From the NCBI RefSeq assembly GCF_019774615.1, contig NZ_CP081496.1, positions 1,488,001-1,552,000 of the forward strand: DNA of 64,000 nucleotides. Direction: 5' to 3'. Position numbers and translations under genes: made by a program. Positions 36,158 to 45,343 of the stretch are shown in pieces. The notes under the pieces are model-generated. The model saw only the letters and a program-made list of their open reading frames with translations. It was not told the DNA's origin and did not search any database. Within the stretch, counting starts at the first letter, position 1. The number at the start of each line of letters is the position of its first letter. Source of the DNA: Streptomyces sp. BHT-5-2. Lineage in GTDB: Bacteria > Actinomycetota > Actinomycetes > Streptomycetales > Streptomycetaceae.

Positions 36158-37024
36158 TCAGCCCTCGTCCTGGGCACGCTTGTAGAGGGCGGCGATGTCG
36201 TCGTCGAAGTACGCGGCGTAGGAGACATCGTCCTCGTCGCCGCCGCCTTCGTGGCCGCCGAGGACGCCGATGACCGTGCCGGTGTGGCTCTTGGGGTCGT
36301 AGTCGGCCAGCCATGGGCTGCCGCTGGTGCCGCCCTCGAAGTCGGTGCACTGGATGCGCAGTTGGGTGTCGCTGAACTTCGTGGTGCGGTTCTGGCAGGA
36401 GATCGGGGTGTCCCGGCTGGTCGGATAGCCGGTGATCTTGACTTCGTTGTCGAAGCCGCGGTCGATGCCGAGGGTGTTGCCGCCGAGGACGTCCTGGATC
36501 TCCTTGCCCTGCTTGGCGTCGAGGGTGAGGAAGGCGACGTCGAGGTCCTCGTCCTGCGACTTGGCCCAGCGGTCGTCGACCACGACCTTGTTGACCTTCC
36601 ACAGGCCGGTGGGCTCGTCGCCGTTGCGGTAGTCGGGGGCGAAGACCAGGTCGTCCACCGGCTTTCCGGCGTCGGCGTCGAAGGCACAGTGGGCCGCGGT
36701 GATCAGCATGTTCCGGCCCGGGCTCTGCACCACGCTCGCGGTGCAGAAGTGGGCGCCGTGGTCGTCCTTCTCGAAGACCGTGCCGATCCGGGCGTTCTCC
36801 TCGGTGCGGCGCGGGGTGTAGGCGTTGCCGTCCGCGGGTGGGGCGCTGGCCGAGGGGTCCTGGTCCTGGGGGCCTTCGGCGGGTTCGCCGGACTTTCCGT
36901 AACCGGTGTGGCTGCCGGTGATTCTGTTCGGGTGCGTCTCCTCCGCCGCGTAGCCCACCACTGCGGCTGCCCCGACGATGAAGAGCGTCAGGGGCAGGAC
37001 GGATTTCCTGGCAAGCGAGCGCAC
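36158..37024 (-). CDS. Secreted trypsin-like serine protease
   Basis: A 288-residue S1-type protease with an N-terminal signal or anchor segment (VLPLTLFIVGAAAVVGYAAEE, about residues 9-29) and a Pro/Asp/Ser-rich pro-region. The catalytic triad appears as TAAHC (His), DLDVAFL (Asp) and GGTSGSPW (Ser). Cysteines around HFCTASVV and ITAAHCAF would form the usual disulfide next to the catalytic His. It is convergent with rplI; the MATE gene lies upstream. The physiological substrate is unknown. Confidence 0.9.
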   Translation of the reverse strand: MRSLARKSVLPLTLFIVGAAAVVGYAAEETHPNRITGSHTGYGKSGEPAEGPQDQDPSASAPPADGNAYTPRRTEENARIGTVFEKDDHGAHFCTASVVQSPGRNMLITAAHCAFDADAGKPVDDLVFAPDYRNGDEPTGLWKVNKVVVDDRWAKSQDEDLDVAFLTLDAKQGKEIQDVLGGNTLGIDRGFDNEVKITGYPTSRDTPISCQNRTTKFSDTQLRIQCTDFEGGTSGSPWLADYDPKSHTGTVIGVLGGHEGGGDEDDVSYAAYFDDDIAALYKRAQDEG

Positions 37025-37064
37025 AAGGTCATTATCTGCACGGCGACCGGCTTGGGTAGGTGCT

Positions 37065-38402
37065 TCAGCGGGAGGCTCCGGTCACAATCCATCGTCCGGA
37101 GCGTGTGCGCAACCACAATGTCAGCATCCGCACGGTCATCATCAGGGCCATGGCCCACCACAGCGCGACCAGTCCGCCGCCGAGGGCCGGTACGGCCAGG
37201 GCCGCGGGAACGAATGCGGCCAGCGTCACCACCATGGCGCCGGCGAGGTAGGGCCCGTCCCCCGCGCCCATGAGGACCCCGTCGAGGATGAAGACGATGC
37301 CGGCGACCGGCTGGGTGGCCGCCACGACCAGGAGCGTGGTGAACAGCGGCTGCCGGACGGCGGGGTCGGAGGTGAAGAGGGGGATGAACAGCGGCCGGGC
37401 GAGCACCACCAGCGCGCCCAGGACGATGCCGGAGGCGATGCCCCACTGGGCCATCCGGCGACAGGCGGCGCGGGCTCCGTCGCGGTCCCCGGCGCCCAGG
37501 TAGCGCCCGATGATGGCCTGGCCGGCGATGGCGATCGCGTCCAGTGCGAAGGACAGCAGGGACCAGAGGGAGAGCACGATCTGGTGGGCGGCGACCTCGG
37601 CGTCCCCGAGCCGGGCGGCGACCGCGGTGGCGATCATCAGCACCGCGCGCAGCGAGAGCGTCCGGATCAGCAGCGGGACGCCGGCCTGGGCGCAGGCCCG
37701 GATCCCGGCGGCGTCCGGGCGGAGCGAGGCGCCATGCCTGCGGGCACCGCGGACGACCACGGTGAGATAGACCGCGGCCATGCCGCACTGGGCGAGGACG
37801 GTGCCCCAGGCGGAGCCGGCGATGCCGAGCCCGGCGAGGTAGACCAGTCCGGCGTTGAGGGCCGCGTTGGCGGTGAAGCCGCCGATGGCGACGTACAGCG
37901 GGGTTCTGGTGTCCTGTAGGCCGCGGAGCACTCCGGTGGCGGCGAGGACGATCAGCATCGCGGGGATGCCGAGCGCGCTGATGCGCAGATACGTCGTGGC
38001 GTACGGGGCGGCGGACGGCGAGGCGCCGAAGAGCTCGACGAGCCAGGGGGCGGTGGGCAGGACGACGGCGACGACCGCGGCGCCGAGCAGCAGGGCGAGC
38101 CAGATGCCGTCCATGCCCTGGCGTATCGCCGCCGGGAGGTCGCCGGCGCCGACCCGGCGGGCGACCGCGGCGGTGGTGGCGTAGGCGAGGAAGACGAAGA
38201 CCGAGACGGCGGTTGTGAGGAGGGCGGCGGCGACGCCGAGGCCGGCGAGTTGGCGGGTGCCGAGGTGGCCGATGACGGCGCTGTCGACCATGACGAAGAG
38301 CGGTTCCGCGACGAGGGCCCCGAAGGCGGGCAGCGCCAGCGCGAGGATCTCGCGGTCATGGCGGCGGAGGGCGCGCCGTGGCGTCGCGGGGGCCAGTGTC
38401 AT
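37065..38402 (-). CDS. MATE family efflux transporter (DinF type)
   Basis: Polytopic MATE carrier (445 aa, about 12 membrane segments). Signature segments are LALPAFGALVAEPLFVMVDSAVIGHLG near the N-terminus and the internally repeated LDAIAIAGQAIIGRYLGAGD, both typical of the DinF subfamily. Probable drug/sodium or drug/proton antiport; substrate unknown. ATG 38402 (MTLAPATPRR) is favoured over the in-frame ATG nine bases upstream. Divergent from dnaB; a DnaA-box-like sequence lies 15 bp upstream. Confidence 0.9.
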   Translation of the reverse strand: MTLAPATPRRALRRHDREILALALPAFGALVAEPLFVMVDSAVIGHLGTRQLAGLGVAAALLTTAVSVFVFLAYATTAAVARRVGAGDLPAAIRQGMDGIWLALLLGAAVVAVVLPTAPWLVELFGASPSAAPYATTYLRISALGIPAMLIVLAATGVLRGLQDTRTPLYVAIGGFTANAALNAGLVYLAGLGIAGSAWGTVLAQCGMAAVYLTVVVRGARRHGASLRPDAAGIRACAQAGVPLLIRTLSLRAVLMIATAVAARLGDAEVAAHQIVLSLWSLLSFALDAIAIAGQAIIGRYLGAGDRDGARAACRRMAQWGIASGIVLGALVVLARPLFIPLFTSDPAVRQPLFTTLLVVAATQPVAGIVFILDGVLMGAGDGPYLAGAMVVTLAAFVPAALAVPALGGGLVALWWAMALMMTVRMLTLWLRTRSGRWIVTGASR

Positions 38403-38861
38403 GAGGGGCAATCTAATCGTCCACAGGTAAGAGATGCAACTGTGTAGTGATCCTTACTTTACGCTGCGTGCGGGTGTCCCCCGTGTGCCGTAAGCGGCGA
38501 TCATGAACAGGTTGCCGAAGTTTTTCTCCCCCACAGCCTATGGATGAGAAAAGTGCAGGTCAGGGGGGTGGGGCTGACGTGATTGTGTGCTTGTCCACAG
38601 AAGTTTCCCCCAGCCCGTGCACAGGATCCGGGGAGTTCTCCACAGCTATGGGGCGGTCATCCACACGGCCTGTGGATAACCAGATTGGCGGACGGTGCGC
38701 GCGGGCCTACCGTGGTCCGGCGCCCGCCGCCTGTTCCGGCCGAGAGTTCCCCGCGAACTCGACGCGCCGTAACCGGAGTCGGGCGTCTCGATTGTCAGGG
38801 CTGTGCCGTAAGAAGGAACCGCACAGCAAGGTCCGCGTCGCGGACGGGAGGAGGTGCCGGG
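38403..38861. promoter_or_regulatory. dnaB upstream region with DnaA-box cluster
   Basis: A 459-bp region between MATE and dnaB with no credible gene. It contains a perfect DnaA box TTGTCCACA (38591-38599) and four close variants: TCGTCCACA (38417-38425), TTCTCCACA (38636-38644), TCATCCACA (38657-38665) and TTATCCACA (reverse, 38671-38679). The last three fall within 44 bp. Base composition around 38450-38550 is locally AT-richer than the surroundings. Confidence 0.65.
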
Positions 38862-40343
38862 GTGAGCATTCCCGAGCCCATGGACGACCCCTGGACGGAC
38901 TCCGGTCCCAGCGACCTGCTGCCGGCCGCCCGAGCCCGCCGGGGCGACGGCAAGGGCCGGGGCCGCGGCGACCGGCAGGACCGCGACGACGACGGCGGAG
39001 GGGGCTCCTGGGCGGGCGGCTTCGAGCGGGTCCCGCCGCAGGACCTCGACGCCGAGCAGTCCGTGCTCGGCGGCATGCTGCTGTCCAAGGACGCCATCGC
39101 GGACGTCGTCGAGGTCCTCAAGGGCGAGGATTTCTACCGCCCCGCCCATGAGTTGATCTTCCAGGCGATTCTCGACCTGTACGCCAAGGGCGAGCCGGCC
39201 GACCCGATCACCATCGCGGCCGAGCTGACCAAGCGCGGCGAGATCGGCCGGGTCGGCGGCGCCTCGTATCTGCACACCCTGGTCCAGTCCGTACCGACGG
39301 CCGCCAACGCCGAGTACTACGCCGAGATCGTCCACGAGCGGGCCGTGCTCCGCCGCCTCGTCGAGGCCGGCACCCGGATCACGCAGATGGGATACGCCGC
39401 CGACGGCGACGTCGACGAGATCGTCAACAAGGCCCAGGCGGAGATCTACGCCGTCACCGAGCAGCGGACCAGCGAGGACTATCTGCCGCTCGGCGACATC
39501 ATGGAGGGCGCGCTCGACGAGATCGAGGCGATCGGCTCGCGGCAGGGCCAGATGACGGGCGTGCCGACGGGGTTCACCGATCTCGACGCGCTGACCAACG
39601 GCCTGCATCCGGGCCAGATGATCGTGATCGCGGCCCGTCCGGCCATGGGTAAGTCCACACTCGCGCTGGACTTCGCGCGGGCCTGCTCGATCAAGAACAA
39701 CCTGCCGAGCGTGATCTTCTCGCTGGAAATGGGGCGCAACGAAATCGCGATGCGTCTGCTGTCCGCCGAGGCCCGGGTCGCGCTGCACCACATGCGTTCC
39801 GGCAGCATGACGGACGACGACTGGACGCGGCTGGCGCGCCGGATGCCGGATGTCTCGGCGGCCCCGCTCTACATCGACGACTCACCGAACCTCTCGATGA
39901 TGGAGATCCGCGCCAAGTGCCGCCGGCTGAAGCAGCGGAACGAGCTCAAGCTGGTCGTCATCGACTATCTGCAGCTGATGCAGTCCGGTGGTTCCAAGCG
40001 CGCGGAGAGCCGTCAGCAGGAGGTCTCGGACATGTCCCGTAACCTCAAGCTGCTCGCCAAGGAGCTGGAACTCCCGGTCATCGCGCTCTCGCAGCTGAAC
40101 CGTGGTCCCGAGCAGCGTACGGACAAGAAACCGATGGTCTCCGACCTGCGTGAATCCGGTTCCATCGAGCAGGACGCCGACATGGTCATCCTGCTGCACC
40201 GCGAGGACGCCTACGAAAAGGAGTCGCCGCGGGCCGGCGAGGCCGACCTGATCGTGGCGAAGCACCGTAACGGCCCCACGGCCACGATCACCGTGGCGTT
40301 CCAGGGGCACTACTCGCGCTTTGTGGACATGGCGCAGACCTGA
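38862..40343 (+). CDS. dnaB: Replicative DNA helicase DnaB
   Basis: Hexameric 5'-3' helicase of the replisome (493 aa). A roughly 50-residue charged N-terminal extension precedes the N-terminal domain (VPPQDLDAEQSVLGGMLLS), a linker, and the RecA-like domain with Walker A ARPAMGKST (near residue 260) and Walker B LVVIDYLQLM. Later helicase motifs include LSQLNRGPEQRTDKKP and the DADMVILLHRE segment. The start is GTG 38862 preceded by GGGAGGAGG. No intein is present. A Tn7-like element begins 8 bp after its stop. Confidence 0.97.
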   Translation: MSIPEPMDDPWTDSGPSDLLPAARARRGDGKGRGRGDRQDRDDDGGGGSWAGGFERVPPQDLDAEQSVLGGMLLSKDAIADVVEVLKGEDFYRPAHELIFQAILDLYAKGEPADPITIAAELTKRGEIGRVGGASYLHTLVQSVPTAANAEYYAEIVHERAVLRRLVEAGTRITQMGYAADGDVDEIVNKAQAEIYAVTEQRTSEDYLPLGDIMEGALDEIEAIGSRQGQMTGVPTGFTDLDALTNGLHPGQMIVIAARPAMGKSTLALDFARACSIKNNLPSVIFSLEMGRNEIAMRLLSAEARVALHHMRSGSMTDDDWTRLARRMPDVSAAPLYIDDSPNLSMMEIRAKCRRLKQRNELKLVVIDYLQLMQSGGSKRAESRQQEVSDMSRNLKLLAKELELPVIALSQLNRGPEQRTDKKPMVSDLRESGSIEQDADMVILLHREDAYEKESPRAGEADLIVAKHRNGPTATITVAFQGHYSRFVDMAQT

Positions 40344-40351
40344 GCGGTCTT

Positions 40352-40500
40352 TGTAGGGTCTCAGATTTCGTGGCCAAATCTCACGAGCGATGGCCAAGCG
40401 ATGGCATGTCTGACATGAATCTGAGACTGGCAGGTTGTCCTGTCGCGCTGAAGCTGTCGGATTCTCACTGCTTCTCGTTCGTCCTGTCGGATTCTCATTG
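40352..40500. repeat. Left end of the Tn7-like element with transposase-site-like repeats
   Basis: Terminal TGTAGGGTCTCAGATTTCGTGG, then a related TCTCACGAGC block near 40380, an inverted AATCTGAGACTGG near 40419-40431, and two direct repeats CTGTCGGATTCTCAYTG at 40454-40470 and 40484-40500 (30-bp period). The structure resembles the asymmetric TnsB-binding arrays of Tn7 ends. Confidence 0.72.
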
Positions 40501-40620
40501 CGTCCCGCGCTGAGCGGCGGCGTTTGCCCCGTAGGTGGGGTTTGATCTCGTTTTTCTGGTCCGGTTCTCGCTGTACCTGTCACGGTCGTTTTCGGCAGGT
40601 ACGCGGAGCCGGGGGTAGCG

Positions 40621-41349
40621 ATGGATCTGGGTCTGGTCGATGTCGAGTGGGCTGACGGTGAAGGCGGTGGGCTGCGGAAGTCCGTGTTGGAGGCGGTGTC
40701 ACGGGTTCGGTTCGAGTCGGTGCTCCCGGTGCGGCGGTTCACGTCGTACCGCGGGCAGCGGCACTTCACGGGCTGGTACTGGGCGGCGACGACGGAGTCG
40801 CTGGTGGGGTTTGAGTCGTGGCTGGAGCGGGACCGGGCCATGCTCCTCGATCATGACCGGAGGGTGGTGGGGCTGGCCTCGCAGCCGTTCCGGGTGACCT
40901 GGCCGGGGGCGACGCGTCGGATCTCGCATACGCCGGACTACTTCGCACGGCTGGAGGACGGATCGGGCCTGGTCGTCGATGTCCGGCCTGCAGACCGGGT
41001 CGGCCCGGAGGATGCGGTGAAGTTCTCGGCGACCGAGGAGATGTGCCGGGAGATGGGCTGCTGGTCCTTCGCGCTGGTGCACGAGCCCGACCCGGTGGAG
41101 ATGGCCAACGTCCGCTGGCTGTCGGGCTATCGGCATCCACGCAACCGGATCGGTGACGTTGCGAAACGGCTCATGGATGCCTTCGACGACCCGCGGTTGC
41201 TCATGGACGGTGCCGAAGCAGTGGGGGACCCGTTGTCCGTCCTGCCGACGCTCTACCACCTGCTGTGGTGCGGTGACCTGCGCCTTGACCTGTCGGTGCC
41301 TCTGGGAGACGGCGCCATGATCAGCCGCGCGGCGGTGAGCCATGGCTGA
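40621..41349 (+). CDS. tnsA: TnsA-like transposon endonuclease
   Basis: Predicted PD-(D/E)xK-fold nuclease that nicks the 5' ends of the element so that TnsA+TnsB give cut-and-paste transposition (Tn7 knowledge). The 242-residue protein shows a TnsA nuclease core with the first acidic position in FESWLERDR (Glu65/Glu69), Asp106 in HTPDYFARL, and Asp120-Val-Arg122 in VVDVRP, where the family's catalytic lysine would lie. Start is ATG 40621. It overlaps tnsB by eight bases. Function as a TnsA is strongly suggested by synteny; whether Arg122 replaces the lysine or another residue supplies it is unclear. Confidence 0.85.
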   Translation: MDLGLVDVEWADGEGGGLRKSVLEAVSRVRFESVLPVRRFTSYRGQRHFTGWYWAATTESLVGFESWLERDRAMLLDHDRRVVGLASQPFRVTWPGATRRISHTPDYFARLEDGSGLVVDVRPADRVGPEDAVKFSATEEMCREMGCWSFALVHEPDPVEMANVRWLSGYRHPRNRIGDVAKRLMDAFDDPRLLMDGAEAVGDPLSVLPTLYHLLWCGDLRLDLSVPLGDGAMISRAAVSHG

Positions 41350-43420
41350 ACTGGCACCGCGCGGGGTTCTGCGGGTCGGGGACCGGATCCGGTTCGAGGG
41401 CCGTAACCAGCAGGTCATCGGGCTGGAGGGAACGGCCCTGCGGCTGCTCAGCGACGAGGGTGGCACCAGCGTCATGGCTGCTGGCTACGTGATGGCCGCC
41501 GCCGATTTCGAGGTGCTGGACCGAGGGGCGGAGGCGGTCCCGGAACGAGTGCTGCCGCCGTTCGCGCTGGTGGACGCGTTGCCGCCGCCGGTCGTCGAGC
41601 AGGCCCGGTTCTGGGAACAGCACGTGGTGGAAGTGCTCACCGGGCTGCCGCCGGATGCTCCGGAGGGCACGTCTCCTCGGCCCGAATACGACCCGGCCTG
41701 GCGGAATCTGCTGGAGCGAGAAGCTGCGAAGGTCTCCGAACTGGCGGCCGGCGGGCAGCAGCTCAGCAAGCGGACCTTTCTGCGGATGCGGCAGCGCTAC
41801 GAGGCCGAGGGGTTGTGGGGGCTGGTGGACGGTCGGTCCCGGAAACCACCGGCCCCGGTCCCCGGCACCGGAAGGACGGACGAACGGGTTGTCGAGGCGG
41901 TTACCGAGGCACTGGCCGGGCAGACGGATCTTTCGACGGGCGACCGCAAGCGGCTCATGATGCGGGCCGGGCAGATCCTCGCCGTGAAGCACGGCGAAGA
42001 GGCAGCGAAACTCCTGCCGTCGAAGGCGACCTTCTACCGGCTGGTGAACAGCCTCGCCAAGAACAACGAGTCCTTCGGATCGGCAACGGTCCGCCGCCAG
42101 CGGGCTCTTCGGCCCGTGGGGCCGTTCACCCCGTCCATGGCCGCCCGCCCCGGGGAGATCGTTCAGATCGACTCCACGCGGCTGGACGTGATGGCGGTCC
42201 TGGACGACGGCGTCGTGGCCCGCCCGGAGTTGACCATCGCGGTTGATGTCACGACGCGCACGATCTGCGCGGCCCTGCTCAGGCCCGCGGGCACCAAGGG
42301 TGTCGACGCCGCGGTGCTGCTGGCGAGGATGCTGGTTCCCGAGCCGATGCGGCCGGGCTGGAGCCAGACGCTGGCGATGTCGGACTCGATCCTGCCGCAC
42401 CAGCGGCTCATGGCGGTGGATGCGCGGTTGGAGAAGACCGCGGCCAAGCCGGTCATCGTCCCGGACACCATCGTGATCGACCACGGCAAGGTGTTCGTCT
42501 CCGACACCTTCTCCTCGGCCTGCTCGCTGCTGGGGATCTCCCTGCAGCTCGCGCGGCCCAGGACCCCGACGGACAAGGCGATCGTGGAGAGGACGTTCGC
42601 CTCGATCAACTCGTTGTTCTGTCAGTACGTCGCGGGCTACACCGGTTCCGATGTCACCCGTCGCGGCAGCAATCCGGCCTCCGAGGCGGTTTGGACCCTC
42701 GCCCAGCTCCAGGACCTCCTGGACGAGTGGATCATCTGCTGGCAGCAGCGTCCGCACGAGGGCCTTCGCAACCCCTACATGGCGGGGCGGACTCTGTCGC
42801 CGAACGAGTCGTACGCCGTTGCCGTCGCCCGCGCGGGATACCTGCCCGTCGCTCTGTCGGCGGAGGACTACATCGAACTGCTGCCCGCGGTCTGGAGGAC
42901 CGTCAACGACTACGGCATCAAGGTCAACTACCGCACCTATGACAGCCCTGAACTCAACCGACTACGCAGGCAGCCGTCCGGAGTGACGGGCAAGCAGGAT
43001 CAGTGGGAAGTCCACTACGACCCCTACGACGTCTCCCGCGTCTGGGTCCGTCGAAGCGACAGCCGCCGCTGGATCGAAGTCCCGTGGACCCATCTGCCCA
43101 TGGTCCGGGCCCCGTTCGCCGACTTCACCTGGCGCCACGCACGCCAGCTCCTCGCCGACCAGGGCCGCGACGACACCAGCGAGACCGCCATCGCCCAGGT
43201 CCTGGCCAAGCTGTTGCGCAGGTCAGGGAAGCCGCCGACCGGATCGGAGCAGGTCATGGCCCGCACCCGGGCCGCCCTTGAGGCCCCGGCACGGCCCGCA
43301 TTGCCGCCCGCCGCATCCACTGAGGCGGACGACAGCGAGGGCGACGAGGCACAGGAGGCTCCGGTCACCCCGTTCGGCGTCTTCAACCCCTTGGAAGAGG
43401 AAGGCAACCCGTTGTGGTGA
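41342..43420 (+). CDS. tnsB: TnsB-like DDE transposase (Mu/Tn7 type, integrase catalytic domain)
   Basis: Transposase performing 3'-end cleavage and strand transfer. The 692-residue protein has N-terminal DNA-binding HTH regions, an RNase H-like integrase core with Asp277 (QIDST), Asp380 (VIDHGK) and Glu416 (AIVERTF), giving the D-D-35-E pattern, and a C-terminal Mu-type beta barrel (KQDQWEVHYDPYDVSRVWVR) plus a Pro/Glu-rich tail that may contact the ATPase. ATG 41342 overlaps tnsA by eight bases and its own stop overlaps tnsC by seven. All catalytic residues are intact. Confidence 0.93.
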   Translation: MAELAPRGVLRVGDRIRFEGRNQQVIGLEGTALRLLSDEGGTSVMAAGYVMAAADFEVLDRGAEAVPERVLPPFALVDALPPPVVEQARFWEQHVVEVLTGLPPDAPEGTSPRPEYDPAWRNLLEREAAKVSELAAGGQQLSKRTFLRMRQRYEAEGLWGLVDGRSRKPPAPVPGTGRTDERVVEAVTEALAGQTDLSTGDRKRLMMRAGQILAVKHGEEAAKLLPSKATFYRLVNSLAKNNESFGSATVRRQRALRPVGPFTPSMAARPGEIVQIDSTRLDVMAVLDDGVVARPELTIAVDVTTRTICAALLRPAGTKGVDAAVLLARMLVPEPMRPGWSQTLAMSDSILPHQRLMAVDARLEKTAAKPVIVPDTIVIDHGKVFVSDTFSSACSLLGISLQLARPRTPTDKAIVERTFASINSLFCQYVAGYTGSDVTRRGSNPASEAVWTLAQLQDLLDEWIICWQQRPHEGLRNPYMAGRTLSPNESYAVAVARAGYLPVALSAEDYIELLPAVWRTVNDYGIKVNYRTYDSPELNRLRRQPSGVTGKQDQWEVHYDPYDVSRVWVRRSDSRRWIEVPWTHLPMVRAPFADFTWRHARQLLADQGRDDTSETAIAQVLAKLLRRSGKPPTGSEQVMARTRAALEAPARPALPPAASTEADDSEGDEAQEAPVTPFGVFNPLEEEGNPLW

Positions 43421-44481
43421 CTCCGCCCGACACCTCAGATGACGAGCACAACCCGCTGACCACCAAGGACGGCTGGAGGCAGTTCGTCGATGACGCCCCG
43501 GCCTGCCCGCCGATGCTCTCGCTGCGGGCCTTCAAGGCGCTGACCGAGGAGAAGCGGCTCGCTTACAACGAGCCCCGGCTGGATTACCACTCCCGGCTCG
43601 TGATCGTGGCCACCCCCACCGTCCGCAACGTGTTCACCACCGGACGGCGCCTGGTCCTGCTCAACCGGCACCAGATCTCCGGCCGCCGCGGACTGATCGT
43701 CACCGGCCATGCCGGGACCGGGAAGACGACCGCCATCGCCCAACTCGGCCGCAGCCATGAACTCCTGGTACGCAAACGGCTCGGTCCGGCCGCCGCGGGG
43801 CGGCTGCCGGTCGTCTATGTCACCGTCCCACCGCGGGCCACCCCGAAGATGCTCGCCATCGAGTTCGCCCGGTTCCTCGGCCTCCCGGTCGTCCGGCAGG
43901 AGACCCAGACCTCCATCACCAATGCCGTCTGCGACCTGCTGATCAAAATGCGGGTCGAACTCGCGCTCGTGGACGAGATCCACAATCTCAACCTTGCCAC
44001 CCAGGCCGGAGCCGAAGCCTCTGACCAGCTCAAATACCTGTCCGAACGCATCCCCGCCACCTTCGTACTGGCCGGCATCGACGTCGCCGCGAGCGGCCTG
44101 TTCAACGGGGTCCGAGGCCAGCAGATCGCCGGCCGATACACCGTCACCGACACCGAACCGTTCGCCTACGGCACCACCGCGCAGAGGCAGAGTTGGCGGA
44201 ACCTGATCGCTTCCCTCGAAGACGCCCTACGACTGCACCGGCACAAGCCCGGCAGCCTGGTCAAACTCGACGGCTACCTCCACGAACGCACAGACGGCGC
44301 GATCGGCAGCCTCTCCCAACTCGTCCGCGGCGCCGCCCTGGAAGCCATCATCAACGGCAGCGAGGCCATCACCCGCAAGACCCTGGAGACCATCGAGGTC
44401 GACCAGACCGCCGAGGACGCTCGCCAGGAACAACGCCGCAACCGGCGCCCCCGCCGCCGGAGGCCGGATGCCGCAGCCTGA
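43414..44481 (+). CDS. tnsC: TnsC/TniB-type AAA+ regulator ATPase
   Basis: ATPase that links target recognition to the transposase. The 355-residue protein has Walker A GHAGTGKT (residues 97-104), Walker B LALVDEIHN (about 183-191), a sensor-like LAGIDVAASGLF region and the TniB-type SLSQLVRGAALEAI lid helix. GTG 43414 overlaps tnsB by seven bases and the gene overlaps tniQ by 14, so the four genes are one translationally coupled operon. The basic C-terminal tail is Arg-rich. Confidence 0.92.
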   Translation: MVTPPDTSDDEHNPLTTKDGWRQFVDDAPACPPMLSLRAFKALTEEKRLAYNEPRLDYHSRLVIVATPTVRNVFTTGRRLVLLNRHQISGRRGLIVTGHAGTGKTTAIAQLGRSHELLVRKRLGPAAAGRLPVVYVTVPPRATPKMLAIEFARFLGLPVVRQETQTSITNAVCDLLIKMRVELALVDEIHNLNLATQAGAEASDQLKYLSERIPATFVLAGIDVAASGLFNGVRGQQIAGRYTVTDTEPFAYGTTAQRQSWRNLIASLEDALRLHRHKPGSLVKLDGYLHERTDGAIGSLSQLVRGAALEAIINGSEAITRKTLETIEVDQTAEDARQEQRRNRRPRRRRPDAAA

Positions 44482-45343
44482 CCAACTCCGCCAACTACCC
44501 ATCGCTCTCGGCCCCGTTCACAACGAGACTCTTGGTTCCTACCTCCACCGCCTGGCCGTCGCCAACAACCGTCCGGCGGGATGCCTCGCCCGCATCCTGG
44601 GCCCGCTACCGCCCGAGTTTTCCCCGCTCAGCAACACCACGGCCGGCTGGACTCCCCACTCTCCAAAACGCCTGGCCACACTCTCAGGACGCTCGACACC
44701 CCAGTTGGCCCGAGCCTTGCCCGCGCTCGCCGACTTCCTCAACCCCGGCGGTCCCAGGCCGCAAGCCGGACGCATGATCAGCCGTCCCTGTCACTGCTGC
44801 ACAGCCCGCCGCAGTCCCACCGCTTCCCTCGTTATCACCCTCTCGCCCGCCCACGTCCACCTCTGCCGACGGCATCAGCTCTGGACCCGCTCCACTCACG
44901 ACATCCCGCTCGGCACCCTCCCGGAAGTCGTCGAGGCCCAGCGCCGACTGGATCAGCTCTCCCGCCGCCACGGCCAGATCGGACGAGCCCTCGATCTGGC
45001 GCGGAAGATCGTCGAGGACTGGTCCGCCTCCGGAATGCCGATCGACCTCGGGAAGGAGTGGATCGACCGCCTCGAACGCGTCGAAGGTCTCGCCGTCAGC
45101 AAGAACATCTCCGCCGAGGAGCGCCATCACCTCGCGGCGTTCCCCGAGATCGTGGTGCTGACGCACTTGATCCTCAACCCGCCCACGGCCGCCCCCGATC
45201 CCAAGGAGCTCTATCTGGCGACGACCGCCGAATTGAGTCGACGGTTCGCGCGGATCTACACCGCCGTCGGAACCCAGGACCCCCTCTACCGGAGGTTCTG
45301 CCTCCATCAAGACCGCGACTTCCATGAAAGCCAGGTCGTTTGA
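44468..45343 (+). CDS. tniQ: TniQ family target-selection protein
   Basis: TniQ/TnsD-type protein (291 aa) that in Tn7 relatives binds or recruits to the target site. The N-terminus carries the TniQ opening motif (ETLGSYLHRLAVAN, about residues 20-33). A zinc-binding module has Cys108-x2-Cys111 and Cys133-x2-His136 (CHCC and HLCRRH). The C-terminal half is helical with no obvious DNA-binding HTH, unlike TnsD, which suggests that a separate DNA-binding factor could choose the target. The stop codon lies inside a perfect 16-bp inverted repeat. Confidence 0.88.
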   Translation: MPQPDQLRQLPIALGPVHNETLGSYLHRLAVANNRPAGCLARILGPLPPEFSPLSNTTAGWTPHSPKRLATLSGRSTPQLARALPALADFLNPGGPRPQAGRMISRPCHCCTARRSPTASLVITLSPAHVHLCRRHQLWTRSTHDIPLGTLPEVVEAQRRLDQLSRRHGQIGRALDLARKIVEDWSASGMPIDLGKEWIDRLERVEGLAVSKNISAEERHHLAAFPEIVVLTHLILNPPTAAPDPKELYLATTAELSRRFARIYTAVGTQDPLYRRFCLHQDRDFHESQVV

